Of a stretch of 64,000 bases of DNA, positions 18,649 to 27,847 are shown one piece after another (the stretch's first letter is position 1; the number at the start of each line of letters is the position of its first letter). The translations under genes were made by a program, and so were the position numbers. Source of the DNA: a virus; the IMG/VR virus record IMGVR_UViG_3300025073_000025, positions 81,544 to 145,543 of that record; one strand, written 5' to 3'. The notes beneath the pieces were generated by a model. The model saw only the letters and a program-made list of their open reading frames with translations, was not told the origin of the DNA and did no database searches.

Positions 18649-21069
18649 TTACGTCCCATGCACCGTATCTAGATTTCTAATAACGTTAATAGTACCACCA
18701 CTAGACCCAATGGTAAAATCTGCAACGAAGGGAATAATATCCCCTGCGCTACGAACACGACATCTGGCAGGAACAACAGCATCATATACAATCTGAACAG
18801 ACTCCAACCCTGGGGCACCATCGGTACCAACTGTTTCTAACTCGTCAATAAATGGTACGTAGACAGTGTCACTAGTTGTATAGTCTTCGACAAGAACACC
18901 CACCACATACGAATCTGTAGTCCAATCAATTACAGGGGCGTTTGATCCAATATTGGTTGTGGTCAACGAAGAGGTACCCGTAACTGTAACATATGCATAA
19001 GTGCTTTCTGTAGAATTAAAAATTATATCTCCTATCTGCACACCATTGGTTATAAAATCACCAGCCGAGTCCAATAACGATGTAGATGACCCGCCGGCAT
19101 CAGCAACACCAGACAATGTATAAAGATTAAATAGGTCACCAGACCAACCAGTGTAACGATAACGATGCTCCCAACCTTCCGACTCATCCACTACTCTAAG
19201 CTTTCCCCCACTAGTCTTACCCGGCTCGTCTACCAAAATAGCAGGGTCAACCCTAACTGAATACTCACCCAAAGACGACTGCAAAGAGTCTATGGCATAC
19301 ACATCTTTCTGAATTATACCACCAGCAACATCTAACCTCCAAACGGCAATACGATCACCAACGCGAGTGTTTCCTACAGAAACGTCTACCTTTATCGGCC
19401 TAGCCTTAGCTACACGCTGGTCGTCAGTAGTCTGCCAGTTATTGTAATCAACAGAAGGGACATTAGCAAGCACTACACCAGGAGCACAAAACCAACGACC
19501 TCCCGCAAAGGTCCCATACGGTGAGGCCTTATTAGCAGACATACTATAGCAAGTTGGGCCAGTAACATAATTTGCACCCTCTTCTATATTATTAGTATTG
19601 TTGAATGTACCCCTAGTAGATCGAAGTACCAATATTTTAGACCCCGTATGATGGGCAACCACCACACCCTTAGCACCCGACACTAGCTGGGTTACGATAC
19701 TACCCTCGGCAATGGAACCGCTTAGCGTTGTATAGTTAATATAATAAGTAGTGCCTATATAAGCTTCCCCGTTTTGCCCATCATTATTTGATGTATCTGT
19801 ACTGCCCCTACGGAGCACATACTTTGTCCATTCGTACACATCGGCTAACAATTCATCGGAACAATCTATAACTATAGAGTAATACTCATTAGTACCGTCT
19901 TCGTCAATATCATACGAGCTATTTGCTGCGTGTACTATAGACAAACCAACAAGGGATGAAGGACCATCCGATGAAGTAGCCCCAGAAGAAGAAGAATCTC
20001 CTGTACCAGTATTATTCTCTATACCCTCAGACCCATTAAAATCCGTAAGGACATCAATCAAGTAATACTGCAACATAATTGTTGGATTAGTACCTGAAAT
20101 ATTAGTAATAACGCCACGAGAGGCTGTTACCTTACCCTCTATCTCATCTCCGACACTCCAAGTACCGGAAGATGTCCCCAATGTAACCTGCCTATACCCC
20201 GTCTCATTATTAATATCTGCTCCAACAGACAACGGAATGGGGTTTCTACCGCCTGAAGACAGGTCCACTATGTAGTTGTCATACTGCTGTGAATATCTTC
20301 TAGGAAAAACAATGATATATCCGTCGTCTATAAGCACTGAGTTACCCGCCCCTGGGGTTTTAACCTGTACTAATATATCTATATGCCCCTCAGACCACCA
20401 GCTCTGTGCCCCCTTATAGGCTGTCAATTTTGTACCTTCCTGATATACATACAACCTTGTAAGAGAGTCTCCATCAAGGGATGAGCCGATGGAGTAAATA
20501 TTAGACCATAGCAACTCACCCGTTTCAGCAGCAACACTTTGAGTATCTACATGGCTATTACAGGTAATATTACCACTAGTGCTATCCCAATTATCCCCGG
20601 AGGCACTTGAGCTAGGCCTAATCCATAAATGAGAACCATTTACATCTAACAAAGTACCCATATCACCATCAGCATGTGATATAACCAGCCCTATATCGCC
20701 AGAAACAATATTGGTACCAGCCCTGGTTACCCTTACAACTCCGGTATTAGACGTAGTAATGCGCCTCCACCCACTTGTCTCCAAGGCCCCACCATATATG
20801 TACTCTACGGAGCGCATGTCGACAAACCAAGGATCTGTATCACCCGTATCAATTTTACCGATGGTATACTCAGTAGGGGTTGCATACTTCATAACAGTCC
20901 CGTCGTCCATCTGCGTAAACTCATCGAACAAGTCAGCCAAGGCTGTATATAAGTCCTTAATATCATCAGTAACAGTGGGTGTTACTGAGACATCCCTCTC
21001 AATCCTCTTTTGTCTGGTTTCAGACAGGTAATACACTTTCCAACGATTGCTTAGTATAGTATCTGACAT
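18649..21069 (-). CDS. Large virion-associated protein, probable adhesin or baseplate component
   Basis: An 806-residue protein. The N-terminal 60 residues are helical (TPTVTDDIKDLYTALADLFDE), typical of a virion-attachment segment. The rest is long, beta-rich and Ser/Thr/Gly/Asp-rich. At least four copies of a small SH3-like 'SxSxGxxVxQxxSGAxGxV' motif are visible (for example VGDEIEGKVTASRGVITNIS and IVTQLVSGAKGVVVAHHTGS). This repeated motif also occurs in the 799-residue protein (LGDTVINMTDGSNATIL). A Ser-rich linker lies near residue 350. No enzyme motif is seen. The ATG at 21069 has AGGAGG upstream. Confidence 0.6.
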   Translation of the reverse strand: MSDTILSNRWKVYYLSETRQKRIERDVSVTPTVTDDIKDLYTALADLFDEFTQMDDGTVMKYATPTEYTIGKIDTGDTDPWFVDMRSVEYIYGGALETSGWRRITTSNTGVVRVTRAGTNIVSGDIGLVISHADGDMGTLLDVNGSHLWIRPSSSASGDNWDSTSGNITCNSHVDTQSVAAETGELLWSNIYSIGSSLDGDSLTRLYVYQEGTKLTAYKGAQSWWSEGHIDILVQVKTPGAGNSVLIDDGYIIVFPRRYSQQYDNYIVDLSSGGRNPIPLSVGADINNETGYRQVTLGTSSGTWSVGDEIEGKVTASRGVITNISGTNPTIMLQYYLIDVLTDFNGSEGIENNTGTGDSSSSGATSSDGPSSLVGLSIVHAANSSYDIDEDGTNEYYSIVIDCSDELLADVYEWTKYVLRRGSTDTSNNDGQNGEAYIGTTYYINYTTLSGSIAEGSIVTQLVSGAKGVVVAHHTGSKILVLRSTRGTFNNTNNIEEGANYVTGPTCYSMSANKASPYGTFAGGRWFCAPGVVLANVPSVDYNNWQTTDDQRVAKARPIKVDVSVGNTRVGDRIAVWRLDVAGGIIQKDVYAIDSLQSSLGEYSVRVDPAILVDEPGKTSGGKLRVVDESEGWEHRYRYTGWSGDLFNLYTLSGVADAGGSSTSLLDSAGDFITNGVQIGDIIFNSTESTYAYVTVTGTSSLTTTNIGSNAPVIDWTTDSYVVGVLVEDYTTSDTVYVPFIDELETVGTDGAPGLESVQIVYDAVVPARCRVRSAGDIIPFVADFTIGSSGGTINVIRNLDTVHGT

Positions 21070-21078
21070 TTATTCCTC

Positions 21079-23112
21079 CTAACTAAGGGCTACCAACTCT
21101 GTTATCATAGTAATAGTAGCTGACAACCCGCTTGAATAAACCGTTCCCGGTGAACTAGCATTAACATATCTGGTATACCCAGATGTACTCTTTCTAACAC
21201 GAATACCAACACTAAATTCAGAACTAAACGCCACAGATTCCATAGCCTTTCCATCGACATCAGTATCTTTATTCATAAGCTCTTCCTTATCGGTCGTCCT
21301 ATATATTGCTACCTGTGCCCCACTTATTGGCGACCCAGCCTCGTTTAATACCGTTACCAGCATATTTACGGACCCCTCAAATTTTGTATCCCCTACCAGC
21401 TCTGCCTGATCACCCAATGGGGCTGTTGTTTTAGACGCAAAAGAAGACATACGGGCTCTAACCCAATAAGCAGCCACACTATTAACTGTTGTACTAGCCC
21501 AGTCCGACGGTTCCGTAAATGTAACTGCTCTCCACCCTGTAGCTGCTGTAAACCCGCTGGTTCCATCGGAAACCCCAGACAGTGCCCCCCAGGAGTCACC
21601 GTCCCAATATTCCCACGTAACAGTCCAAGTACCCACCCCTGACGTACCAATATCTACATTTAAAGAGGCAAAGGGGGCCGTAGCATGACCAAAATAATAG
21701 GCGTCCCCAACTTCATCGCTATCCGACAACAAAGCCATATCATTAATAGTGGTATTTTGTGCGGCAGTGCTTTGATCTGTATAAACAGACCCAACTCCAC
21801 CATTATAATCATATGCCAAGGCCTTTAAGTTAGTACCATAATAGGGGTCGTCGTTTTCTGTGCTAGGGTTGGAAGGGGAAGTCTTGTTGATAGTAACCAG
21901 CCCGCCACTATCATTTGAAATATCTGCAGTACACTCAGTAAAAAGCATGCCAGTAAACCCATAAGTTCCAGGTGTGTTTATATGCACGCCATTAGGGCAG
22001 GCAATAAAACTGCAACCAGTAACCCCAAAGCTAGTACTATCAACTAAAATAGCCCCACTAGCATCACCAACATCATAAGACGAGATAAAGTTACAACTAG
22101 TAACCGTACAGGTAGAAACCTGTACCTCCTTGCACAACTCAAAGGAACAATTCAATACCTCACGATAACTTGAGCTCGTAGGTAAATAAGTGCTGTCTAA
22201 GGAGTAAAAAGAAACCCCATATAATCCAAGTTTGGTGATATACTGGTCATCCATGTCTAAAATCGCTTTGGACGCCCCTGCCGATTTTATCGCACCCCCA
22301 GATATGCCAGCGATTCCCGCTTTGGTTCCAAAATATATTTCGGTGTCAGCAGTAGAGTTGCCTTGCCCCTTTAACTCATAGAAACCTGTACCAAAAACGT
22401 TATTCCGAAACACAACAATCTCTGACATGTCCTTAAAATACGTTGCAACGCCTGCCCCCATGCTTCCAACCAGGATTTTACTCTGGACAAAAAGGATACC
22501 CTCTTCACGAGACAACATACCTACCGCATTTGATGCTTCGTAAGTAATGAAGTCGTCCCATGTCGCAGGAGAACCAGACGTGCCTGCATAAACCTGCATA
22601 TACGTCCCATACCTCATCGCATCAAACCAGAAATTAGTCTTGGCAACCGAAGACGTAGTGGTGATAACAACCCCTGCCTTGGTAATGGCGCTGTAAGTTG
22701 GCAATGTAACGCTCGTGGCAGAGGGGGTTTGATTCGTTCGAATAACAAACGCCTTCCAACCGCCAAAATAAGTGTCATTGCCCGCGACATACCACTCGGC
22801 CCAATTTGCACTCGCATCTAGTATCTTAAGCCGAAGCCCTCCGGCGGCCTTGGCCGCCAACTTGTTCGGCGTGGCACAATTCATCCACACGACCAATAAC
22901 TTGTCGCTCAAATCGACCGGCGCCGAAAACGTAAACACACTTGTATATGTCGTAGCCGACACCTTTGCCGACAACGACCCTGCGCCCTGCACAAATGTTT
23001 CGGCGTCAAACGTAGGTGCTGTGATCCAATCAGTACTCTGGTCACAGTTGGATATGCTCCCGCCTGTAGCTCCAGTAAAGAACACGAAATCCGTTGTTAC
23101 TGTGCCCGCCAC
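21079..23112 (-). CDS. Tail fibre/spike-like protein with carbohydrate-binding-type and Ig-like domains
   Basis: A 677-residue protein starting at GTG (23112) with AGGAGG 9 bases upstream. Residues 1-170 resemble a galactose-binding/jelly-roll domain (VDLSDKLLVVWMNC, TNFWFDAMRYG). Residues 230-400 are repetitive short strands with regularly spaced Cys, Ser and Asn, consistent with a beta-helix. The segment GTWTVTWEYWDGDSW at about 500 begins another beta-sandwich, and the last 100 residues look like an Ig-like domain with VTVLNEAGSPISGAQVAIYR. It is probably a host-surface binding protein. The gene overlaps the upstream Cys-rich protein gene by 16 bases. Confidence 0.65.
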   Translation of the reverse strand: MAGTVTTDFVFFTGATGGSISNCDQSTDWITAPTFDAETFVQGAGSLSAKVSATTYTSVFTFSAPVDLSDKLLVVWMNCATPNKLAAKAAGGLRLKILDASANWAEWYVAGNDTYFGGWKAFVIRTNQTPSATSVTLPTYSAITKAGVVITTTSSVAKTNFWFDAMRYGTYMQVYAGTSGSPATWDDFITYEASNAVGMLSREEGILFVQSKILVGSMGAGVATYFKDMSEIVVFRNNVFGTGFYELKGQGNSTADTEIYFGTKAGIAGISGGAIKSAGASKAILDMDDQYITKLGLYGVSFYSLDSTYLPTSSSYREVLNCSFELCKEVQVSTCTVTSCNFISSYDVGDASGAILVDSTSFGVTGCSFIACPNGVHINTPGTYGFTGMLFTECTADISNDSGGLVTINKTSPSNPSTENDDPYYGTNLKALAYDYNGGVGSVYTDQSTAAQNTTINDMALLSDSDEVGDAYYFGHATAPFASLNVDIGTSGVGTWTVTWEYWDGDSWGALSGVSDGTSGFTAATGWRAVTFTEPSDWASTTVNSVAAYWVRARMSSFASKTTAPLGDQAELVGDTKFEGSVNMLVTVLNEAGSPISGAQVAIYRTTDKEELMNKDTDVDGKAMESVAFSSEFSVGIRVRKSTSGYTRYVNASSPGTVYSSGLSATITMITELVALS

Positions 23113-23522
23113 TGTGCAACCCTCCTAGCAGCAAACTCACTAATCTCTGGTCGTGTGTCCTCCCGACAATCATACGCCCCACACCCATCAGGGCAATTCG
23201 GCCAAATAAGACACACCCCCACATCCTTATCATAATAAGAACACCCAGTATCAGTGAAATTACCAAGTGTAGCAATAGCTTGGGCTCTCGGCACTTGTTT
23301 TTTTATAAACTCTGGAACCTCCAAAAATAAGATGGGAAATTTCCTGGTTTTAAACTCCTCTTCGGTCAAGACCGGCCGTAGTCTACCCTTACAACATGGA
23401 GCGGAGCACCCCTCGCACATAGACGGCTTCTTAAGGCCATGCTCTATGGTTACTACCAGAACCGGCTGGCCCTCGACCTCTACTTTCCAAACCTTTGCTT
23501 TCTTACGATCGTTACCGGCCAT
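23097..23522 (-). CDS. YkgJ-like cysteine-cluster protein
   Basis: A 141-residue protein. The start at ATG 23522 has AGGGGT at good spacing; an in-frame GTG 60 bases upstream has no site. The pattern CEGCSAPCCKG, then a central segment, then CSYYDKDVGVC and CPDGCGAYDCRED resembles the YkgJ/PF03692 family, thought to chelate zinc or an iron-sulphur cofactor. Members are usually cellular proteins of unknown role, sometimes linked to protein modification. Here it lies inside the adhesin block and has its own promoter at 23590-23618. Whether it modifies a fibre protein is speculation. Confidence 0.7.
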   Translation of the reverse strand: MAGNDRKKAKVWKVEVEGQPVLVVTIEHGLKKPSMCEGCSAPCCKGRLRPVLTEEEFKTRKFPILFLEVPEFIKKQVPRAQAIATLGNFTDTGCSYYDKDVGVCLIWPNCPDGCGAYDCREDTRPEISEFAARRVAQWRAQ

Positions 23523-23589
23523 ATAAAATACCCCTGTATCTATAGCACAATAGTATATGCAAATAGGGTTTTTAATACTCACTAGTATT

Positions 23590-23618
23590 AATATAATTTA
23601 TTTTAAGGATATTGTAAA
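23590..23618 (-). promoter_or_regulatory. Promoter for the cysteine-cluster and fibre genes
   Basis: The minus strand reads TTTACA (23613-23618), 17 bases, TATATT (23590-23595). It belongs to the phage TTTAC(A/T) family and restarts transcription after the LamG protein gene that ends at 23718. Confidence 0.65.
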
Positions 23619-23665
23619 CTTTTTATTTAGAAACCTCTGAAAAATACCCAATCTCTTGGATCTGA

Positions 23666-23688
23666 TTTTTTCTTGGCGCGCCAAAAAA
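23666..23688. repeat. T-run / G+C core / A-run palindromic element
   Basis: TTTTTTCTTGGCGCGCCAA followed by more A. The central 12 bp TTGGCGCGCCAA is a perfect palindrome. It is one of about 21 dispersed copies of this design and lies in a non-coding gap between a gene end and the next promoter. The copy at 44517-44538 has almost the same flanks. Confidence 0.6.
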
Positions 23689-23717
23689 TCCAATCAAAAT
23701 ATATAATTAAACAGAAT

Positions 23718-25619
23718 TTAAAATACACCTGAATAGAGCCGTAGGTCTGATATCTTATCACCTGCATCAAAATCCAATACAAAATATGTAGAATTTGTTG
23801 CTGTAGTATCAGTAAAAGTAGAACCCAATAAGACATTATTTCTATAAAGAGTAAATACACCCATACATGACCGGGTTATTTTAAAGTTAGTCCAGGTTGA
23901 AACCCCTACACCAGAAGCATTGGTAACCTTATCTGTAGGGGTGCCAGCCACACTTTCACCTACTGAAACTACTTCCGTAGTAGAAATATCAAAATAATAA
24001 CCATCCTGACCAGAGGCTGACTTATTTCCTACTGTATCCGCAATAAATAATAGTTGAGTATTTGAAGAATCCACATGGTATATATCAAAAGACCACGTTC
24101 CATAAGATTGTCTGTTTTCTTGATACAATAAACCTGCCGTTGTACATTCAATAACTTTCTGACCTACTCCTAGTGTTTCATCCCTTAACACTTTGTATCT
24201 TCCAATAGTATCCCCAAACCTCCAACAAGTATTACTTAAAAAATTCCCTACAGCCCCACCTTCTACCGTTACGCTTTCGTTAGCGTCTTCTAAATCATCA
24301 AGAAAAGTAGGGATAGAGGCATATTTCCTATACCTGACACTTACTTCTGCTTGTGAAAGACATTTATTATAGACAGCTACTTCGGAAATCAAACCGTTAA
24401 AAGACTCAATAGCCTCTCTGGCTCCAATCTCTAAATCAGAAGAAGACAAACTACCTATAGCAGCTATACTTACCGGTGTTCCAGGAACGCTGTCCAAATA
24501 TAAAATTGCATTGCCGTCTCTATCAGCCGTTAAAACCACATGGTGCCACTTATTATTTGCCACACTTGTTGACGGTCCATAGACATTACTTACGGATCCG
24601 CCTGTCCCAACAAACACCGCTCGTAAATAACCCGCGGAACTATCGATTCGCATGTAAACATAACAGGTCCCAGTTGTGCGCCTTGACACTATAACCATGT
24701 TTGTAGATACAGTTGCAGTTTTTACTAAGGCTTCAAAAGAAAAATCCGTTGAAGTTAAATCAACGTTTTTGTCCACTAAGACTTTAGAGTCAGACCCATT
24801 AAATCTTAGCGCCGATATTCCTCCTATGATGGTTCCTCCACTGCATTTTGTTATGGTTCCTTCATATCCTTGACCGGTTATGTCGATTACTTTTCCATGA
24901 ATGTTATTCATTTCATAAGCCGCTAAGATATTTGGACTTTTATTTAGTTGGGAGGGGTATATAAAATTCTTTTTAGCGCGCGAAACAGATTTTTGTTCCA
25001 TAATCCAAGAATGGGCCTGGGCAATTTCATCATCTGTTAGCTGAACAGCATAATAAAGTACACCTTTTAAAGGGTTTGAGCAAGCAAAGGAGTACCCCTC
25101 CAGATTACCGATAACCAAATCAGCGCTGCTTGTACCATCACAGATAATTTCACCATCAAAGACTACCTTATTTGTACCATCTGTATAAGAATAAGGAGTT
25201 TCCTCATTCCTGAAGGATACTGCGACGGATTTTTTTCCAGCATACGGATTTATCGCCCCTCTGGTATTAACACTATCCGTTAGATATATTTGACCTACAG
25301 CATCATTTGAAAATGAGAATAGAGGGTGATTCGACGCTAATCCTTTACTTGTAATTATATCGTAGGCTTCAGTCGTCTGTTTAAATTCGTCGCTATAGGC
25401 TATAATGGTTCCCTCTGTCATGGACTCTAACAAAGGACTATTTGAGACCGTTATCCTGTTTTCACTTGCTAACACATAACGGACATGGGTACTGGGTTTT
25501 TTCTCCCAACGTACACCGGACGGAGAACCATGATTTCCATTTCCGCTGTAATCATGAAATGACGACATAAAATATCTATGGTCTAGGCAACAATGTTCGT
25601 ATCTTGGAAGTGTGGTCAT
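23718..25619 (-). CDS. LamG-domain adhesin (633 aa)
   Basis: A 633-residue virion-type protein with at least two concanavalin-A/LamG-like lectin domains. The first covers about 20-210. The second, about 225-430, is clear: YEMNNIHGKVIDITGQGYEG, FNGSDSKVLVDKNVDLTSTD, KWHHVVLTADRDGNAILYLD and GLISEVAVYNKCLSQAEV, the signature strands of Laminin_G_3. Residues 440-633 form a further beta-sandwich. LamG domains bind glycans, so a receptor-binding fibre or capsid-decoration role is likely. It is followed by a second LamG gene in the same direction, and the two are separated only by a palindromic element. Confidence 0.8.
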   Translation of the reverse strand: MTTLPRYEHCCLDHRYFMSSFHDYSGNGNHGSPSGVRWEKKPSTHVRYVLASENRITVSNSPLLESMTEGTIIAYSDEFKQTTEAYDIITSKGLASNHPLFSFSNDAVGQIYLTDSVNTRGAINPYAGKKSVAVSFRNEETPYSYTDGTNKVVFDGEIICDGTSSADLVIGNLEGYSFACSNPLKGVLYYAVQLTDDEIAQAHSWIMEQKSVSRAKKNFIYPSQLNKSPNILAAYEMNNIHGKVIDITGQGYEGTITKCSGGTIIGGISALRFNGSDSKVLVDKNVDLTSTDFSFEALVKTATVSTNMVIVSRRTTGTCYVYMRIDSSAGYLRAVFVGTGGSVSNVYGPSTSVANNKWHHVVLTADRDGNAILYLDSVPGTPVSIAAIGSLSSSDLEIGAREAIESFNGLISEVAVYNKCLSQAEVSVRYRKYASIPTFLDDLEDANESVTVEGGAVGNFLSNTCWRFGDTIGRYKVLRDETLGVGQKVIECTTAGLLYQENRQSYGTWSFDIYHVDSSNTQLLFIADTVGNKSASGQDGYYFDISTTEVVSVGESVAGTPTDKVTNASGVGVSTWTNFKITRSCMGVFTLYRNNVLLGSTFTDTTATNSTYFVLDFDAGDKISDLRLYSGVF

Positions 25620-25650
25620 TATGTGTTATACTTTCTTCATGTTGGGATTA

Positions 25651-25672
25651 TTTTTTCCGCGCGTTAAAAAAA
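25651..25672. repeat. T-run / G+C core / A-run element
   Basis: TTTTTTCCGCGCGTT followed by seven A, in the 54-base gap between the two LamG genes. Same design as the copies at 23666, 40757 and 57511. Confidence 0.55.
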
Positions 25673-25673
25673 T

Positions 25674-26990
25674 CTAACTATACATTTGCATGAGATATCC
25701 GGTTAAATATCTCACTTGTGTATCTGACATTTTCTGTGAGAATTTATTACCATAAGTTGAAAAATGGAAAATCTCACCATTAAAGCGTGCTGTCCCACTA
25801 TAAACCTGACCGAGATATATGCTCGTAGAATTTGTAGGAACCCAAACCGTGTTACCCTTAGTCAAAATTTGATTACCATTCAGCCATACATCAGTGTTGC
25901 CTGATATTCCTGAAACAACCAAAACATTAACCCCGTGTTGCTTCCAATATGGAGAATATATGGAGGAAGCTATTGCCTGCACCTCGTACCCTCCCATTAT
26001 CACGTATAAAGCATTACTACCCACATTAGCTGCTTTGACAACTGCGTATTGAAATGCCCCAGCAGCAGAACTGTACAAATAAGAATAAGCGTTATTCGTG
26101 TAAACAAAGTTAGGTCTGAACGCCACCACTATTGTTTGGTAGGTATTGTTATATATTCCTGTAACATTACTATTCAACAAATAATCCGAAGTCCCATCTA
26201 GGTCATAACCGGGGCTCATAAAGGCAGGCATCGTAGAAGCAGTTGTACCATCCCCAAGTTTGAAATCCCGCCCGTGTCCGCTTTTGTCTTTGGTTATTTG
26301 ATTTGTGCCGTTAGAAGTTTGACTTTTCATATCTAAAAAAACGTCGGCGACTGAAAAAAAGTTGAATGTACTATTATCATATAAATCTAATGCTTCTGTT
26401 TCGGTCAATAGGGTATTGTATATAGATATAGAATGTATATTCCCAACAAAGGGAGAACTCATACTGCCATAGTAATATGCGCCGATAACCGCTGTGGTAT
26501 AATTTGCTAAAGGCGTCCAAGCAACTCCCGAAGACCCAGCCAGCACCCCATTCAACCAAACTTTGTTCGTCCCAGAGACACAAGCCGCTGTTATTACATT
26601 CCTCTCGTTTACTCTCCAAAGACCAGCTACAGAAGAACCACCAATAACCGAGACACCGTCCCCAATATACACGGAAATCCCAGACCCTGCATTCTTGGCT
26701 ACCAATAATTTTACACTATTTGTATATGCGCTAAACAAATATCGTGTTGCACCATCTGTACATACGAAAGATGGTGTAAATTCAATACTTATGCTTATCT
26801 TATTACTAGTCAAATAAGAAGAAGGGTAATAACTAATATAATTAGTAATGCCGTCAAAATACGCCCCTTTCACACTATTATAAGATAGACTTCCAGCTAT
26901 AGTTCCACCATCTTCAGCAATAGAAGTAGAAGAACGTAAATCAAACCGTTTGGTAAGTTTCTCACCTTGGATTTTAGGAAGTGTTTGCAC
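25674..26990 (-). CDS. LamG-domain adhesin (438 aa)
   Basis: A 438-residue protein made of two tandem lectin-like beta-sandwiches, residues ~20-210 and ~225-435. Each shows a 'YFDGxxxY' strand (AYFDGITNYISYYPSSYL; YDLDGTSDYLLNSNVTG), a later VWLNG strand (TNKVWLNGVLAGSSG; TDVWLNGNQILTKG) and a closing 'GxIHxxSxY' strand (FVGNIHSISIYNTLL; FNGEIFHFSTYGNKF). The strong internal symmetry points to an old duplication. No catalytic residues of a glucanase are evident. Likely glycan-binding part of the virion surface. The ATG at 26990 has no strong ribosome site. Confidence 0.75.
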   Translation of the reverse strand: MQTLPKIQGEKLTKRFDLRSSTSIAEDGGTIAGSLSYNSVKGAYFDGITNYISYYPSSYLTSNKISISIEFTPSFVCTDGATRYLFSAYTNSVKLLVAKNAGSGISVYIGDGVSVIGGSSVAGLWRVNERNVITAACVSGTNKVWLNGVLAGSSGVAWTPLANYTTAVIGAYYYGSMSSPFVGNIHSISIYNTLLTETEALDLYDNSTFNFFSVADVFLDMKSQTSNGTNQITKDKSGHGRDFKLGDGTTASTMPAFMSPGYDLDGTSDYLLNSNVTGIYNNTYQTIVVAFRPNFVYTNNAYSYLYSSAAGAFQYAVVKAANVGSNALYVIMGGYEVQAIASSIYSPYWKQHGVNVLVVSGISGNTDVWLNGNQILTKGNTVWVPTNSTSIYLGQVYSGTARFNGEIFHFSTYGNKFSQKMSDTQVRYLTGYLMQMYS

Positions 26991-27033
26991 TAGTTTTACC
27001 TATAGGTTATCCTTTATAGCTAGACCCACAAAT

Positions 27034-27816
27034 TTAAAGTTTTGTCGCCAAACTACACCTACATTTTCTATTCCTACCAGACTCTGACATCTTTTTTCTT
27101 GTCTCACAAGAAAACACCTGCTTAACTCTTTTTACGCTTACACTCTGATTCACTGGTGTTGTTAGTGCCCTCTCCGTAGACCACCCTAACTGAAATATTC
27201 TTGAACTCAAAGTTAGTCTACTTATTCCTGTACACTTAGCCCACTCGCCCAACACCTTGACCTCCCCCATAAACTCAAGTTCGACAGCCTGCTTAGCCAC
27301 CAACATCTTTTTCTTAGTCTCTTCCGTATGGTGCCTTCCATAAAAATGGTTATCCTCACCTATGTTTCTACCTATGCGCGCGCTAGAAAGCCCCCTCTTG
27401 GTTTCCTCCGTATGGTGCTTACCATAGAAAGGATTAGAAGAACCAGCCATCGACAAAGAGATCCTTTTTCTAGTCTCATCTGAATGTTTTACTCCCAAAC
27501 AACTCCCAGCAGAAGGGCTAATATTGTACCCCTTGTCAAAATTAACTACCTCTAGCAAATCAATCCAATACTGTTCTCTTGAAATTAAAGTCCTTTTGTT
27601 GTCTACAAACTCTAAAACACCAAAATAAAAAGATTCTGCACCATACTTATTCCAAGAATTCTGAAGATGGGGATTCTCATGAGCCCCCCTGTTTAAAGAC
27701 GAGCGATGATCATACCAGCGCCTCTTAATATTCACGGAGCTTCCTACATAAGATTTTCCATTCACAGTATTAATAATGGTATAAATACCGGACTTACACT
27801 CACAACTATTATTCAT
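27034..27816 (-). CDS. Freestanding GIY-YIG homing endonuclease
   Basis: A 260-residue protein. The GIY-YIG domain is at residues 8-105 (SGIYTIINTVNGKSYVG, RRWYDH, SREQYWIDLLE). Three NUMOD3-type modules follow (SSNPFYGKHHTEETK, EDNHFYGRHHTEETKKK), then a helix-turn-helix DNA-binding segment (LGEWAKCTGISRLTLSSR) closing with GWSTERALTTP. It differs from the other three GIY-YIG proteins by a basic 40-residue tail. It is inserted between two virion protein genes (25674-26990 and 27848-29494). Confidence 0.92.
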   Translation of the reverse strand: MNNSCECKSGIYTIINTVNGKSYVGSSVNIKRRWYDHRSSLNRGAHENPHLQNSWNKYGAESFYFGVLEFVDNKRTLISREQYWIDLLEVVNFDKGYNISPSAGSCLGVKHSDETRKRISLSMAGSSNPFYGKHHTEETKRGLSSARIGRNIGEDNHFYGRHHTEETKKKMLVAKQAVELEFMGEVKVLGEWAKCTGISRLTLSSRIFQLGWSTERALTTPVNQSVSVKRVKQVFSCETRKKMSESGRNRKCRCSLATKL

Positions 27817-27847
27817 AAAAACCTCATAAGCTAACTACTTAATATTA

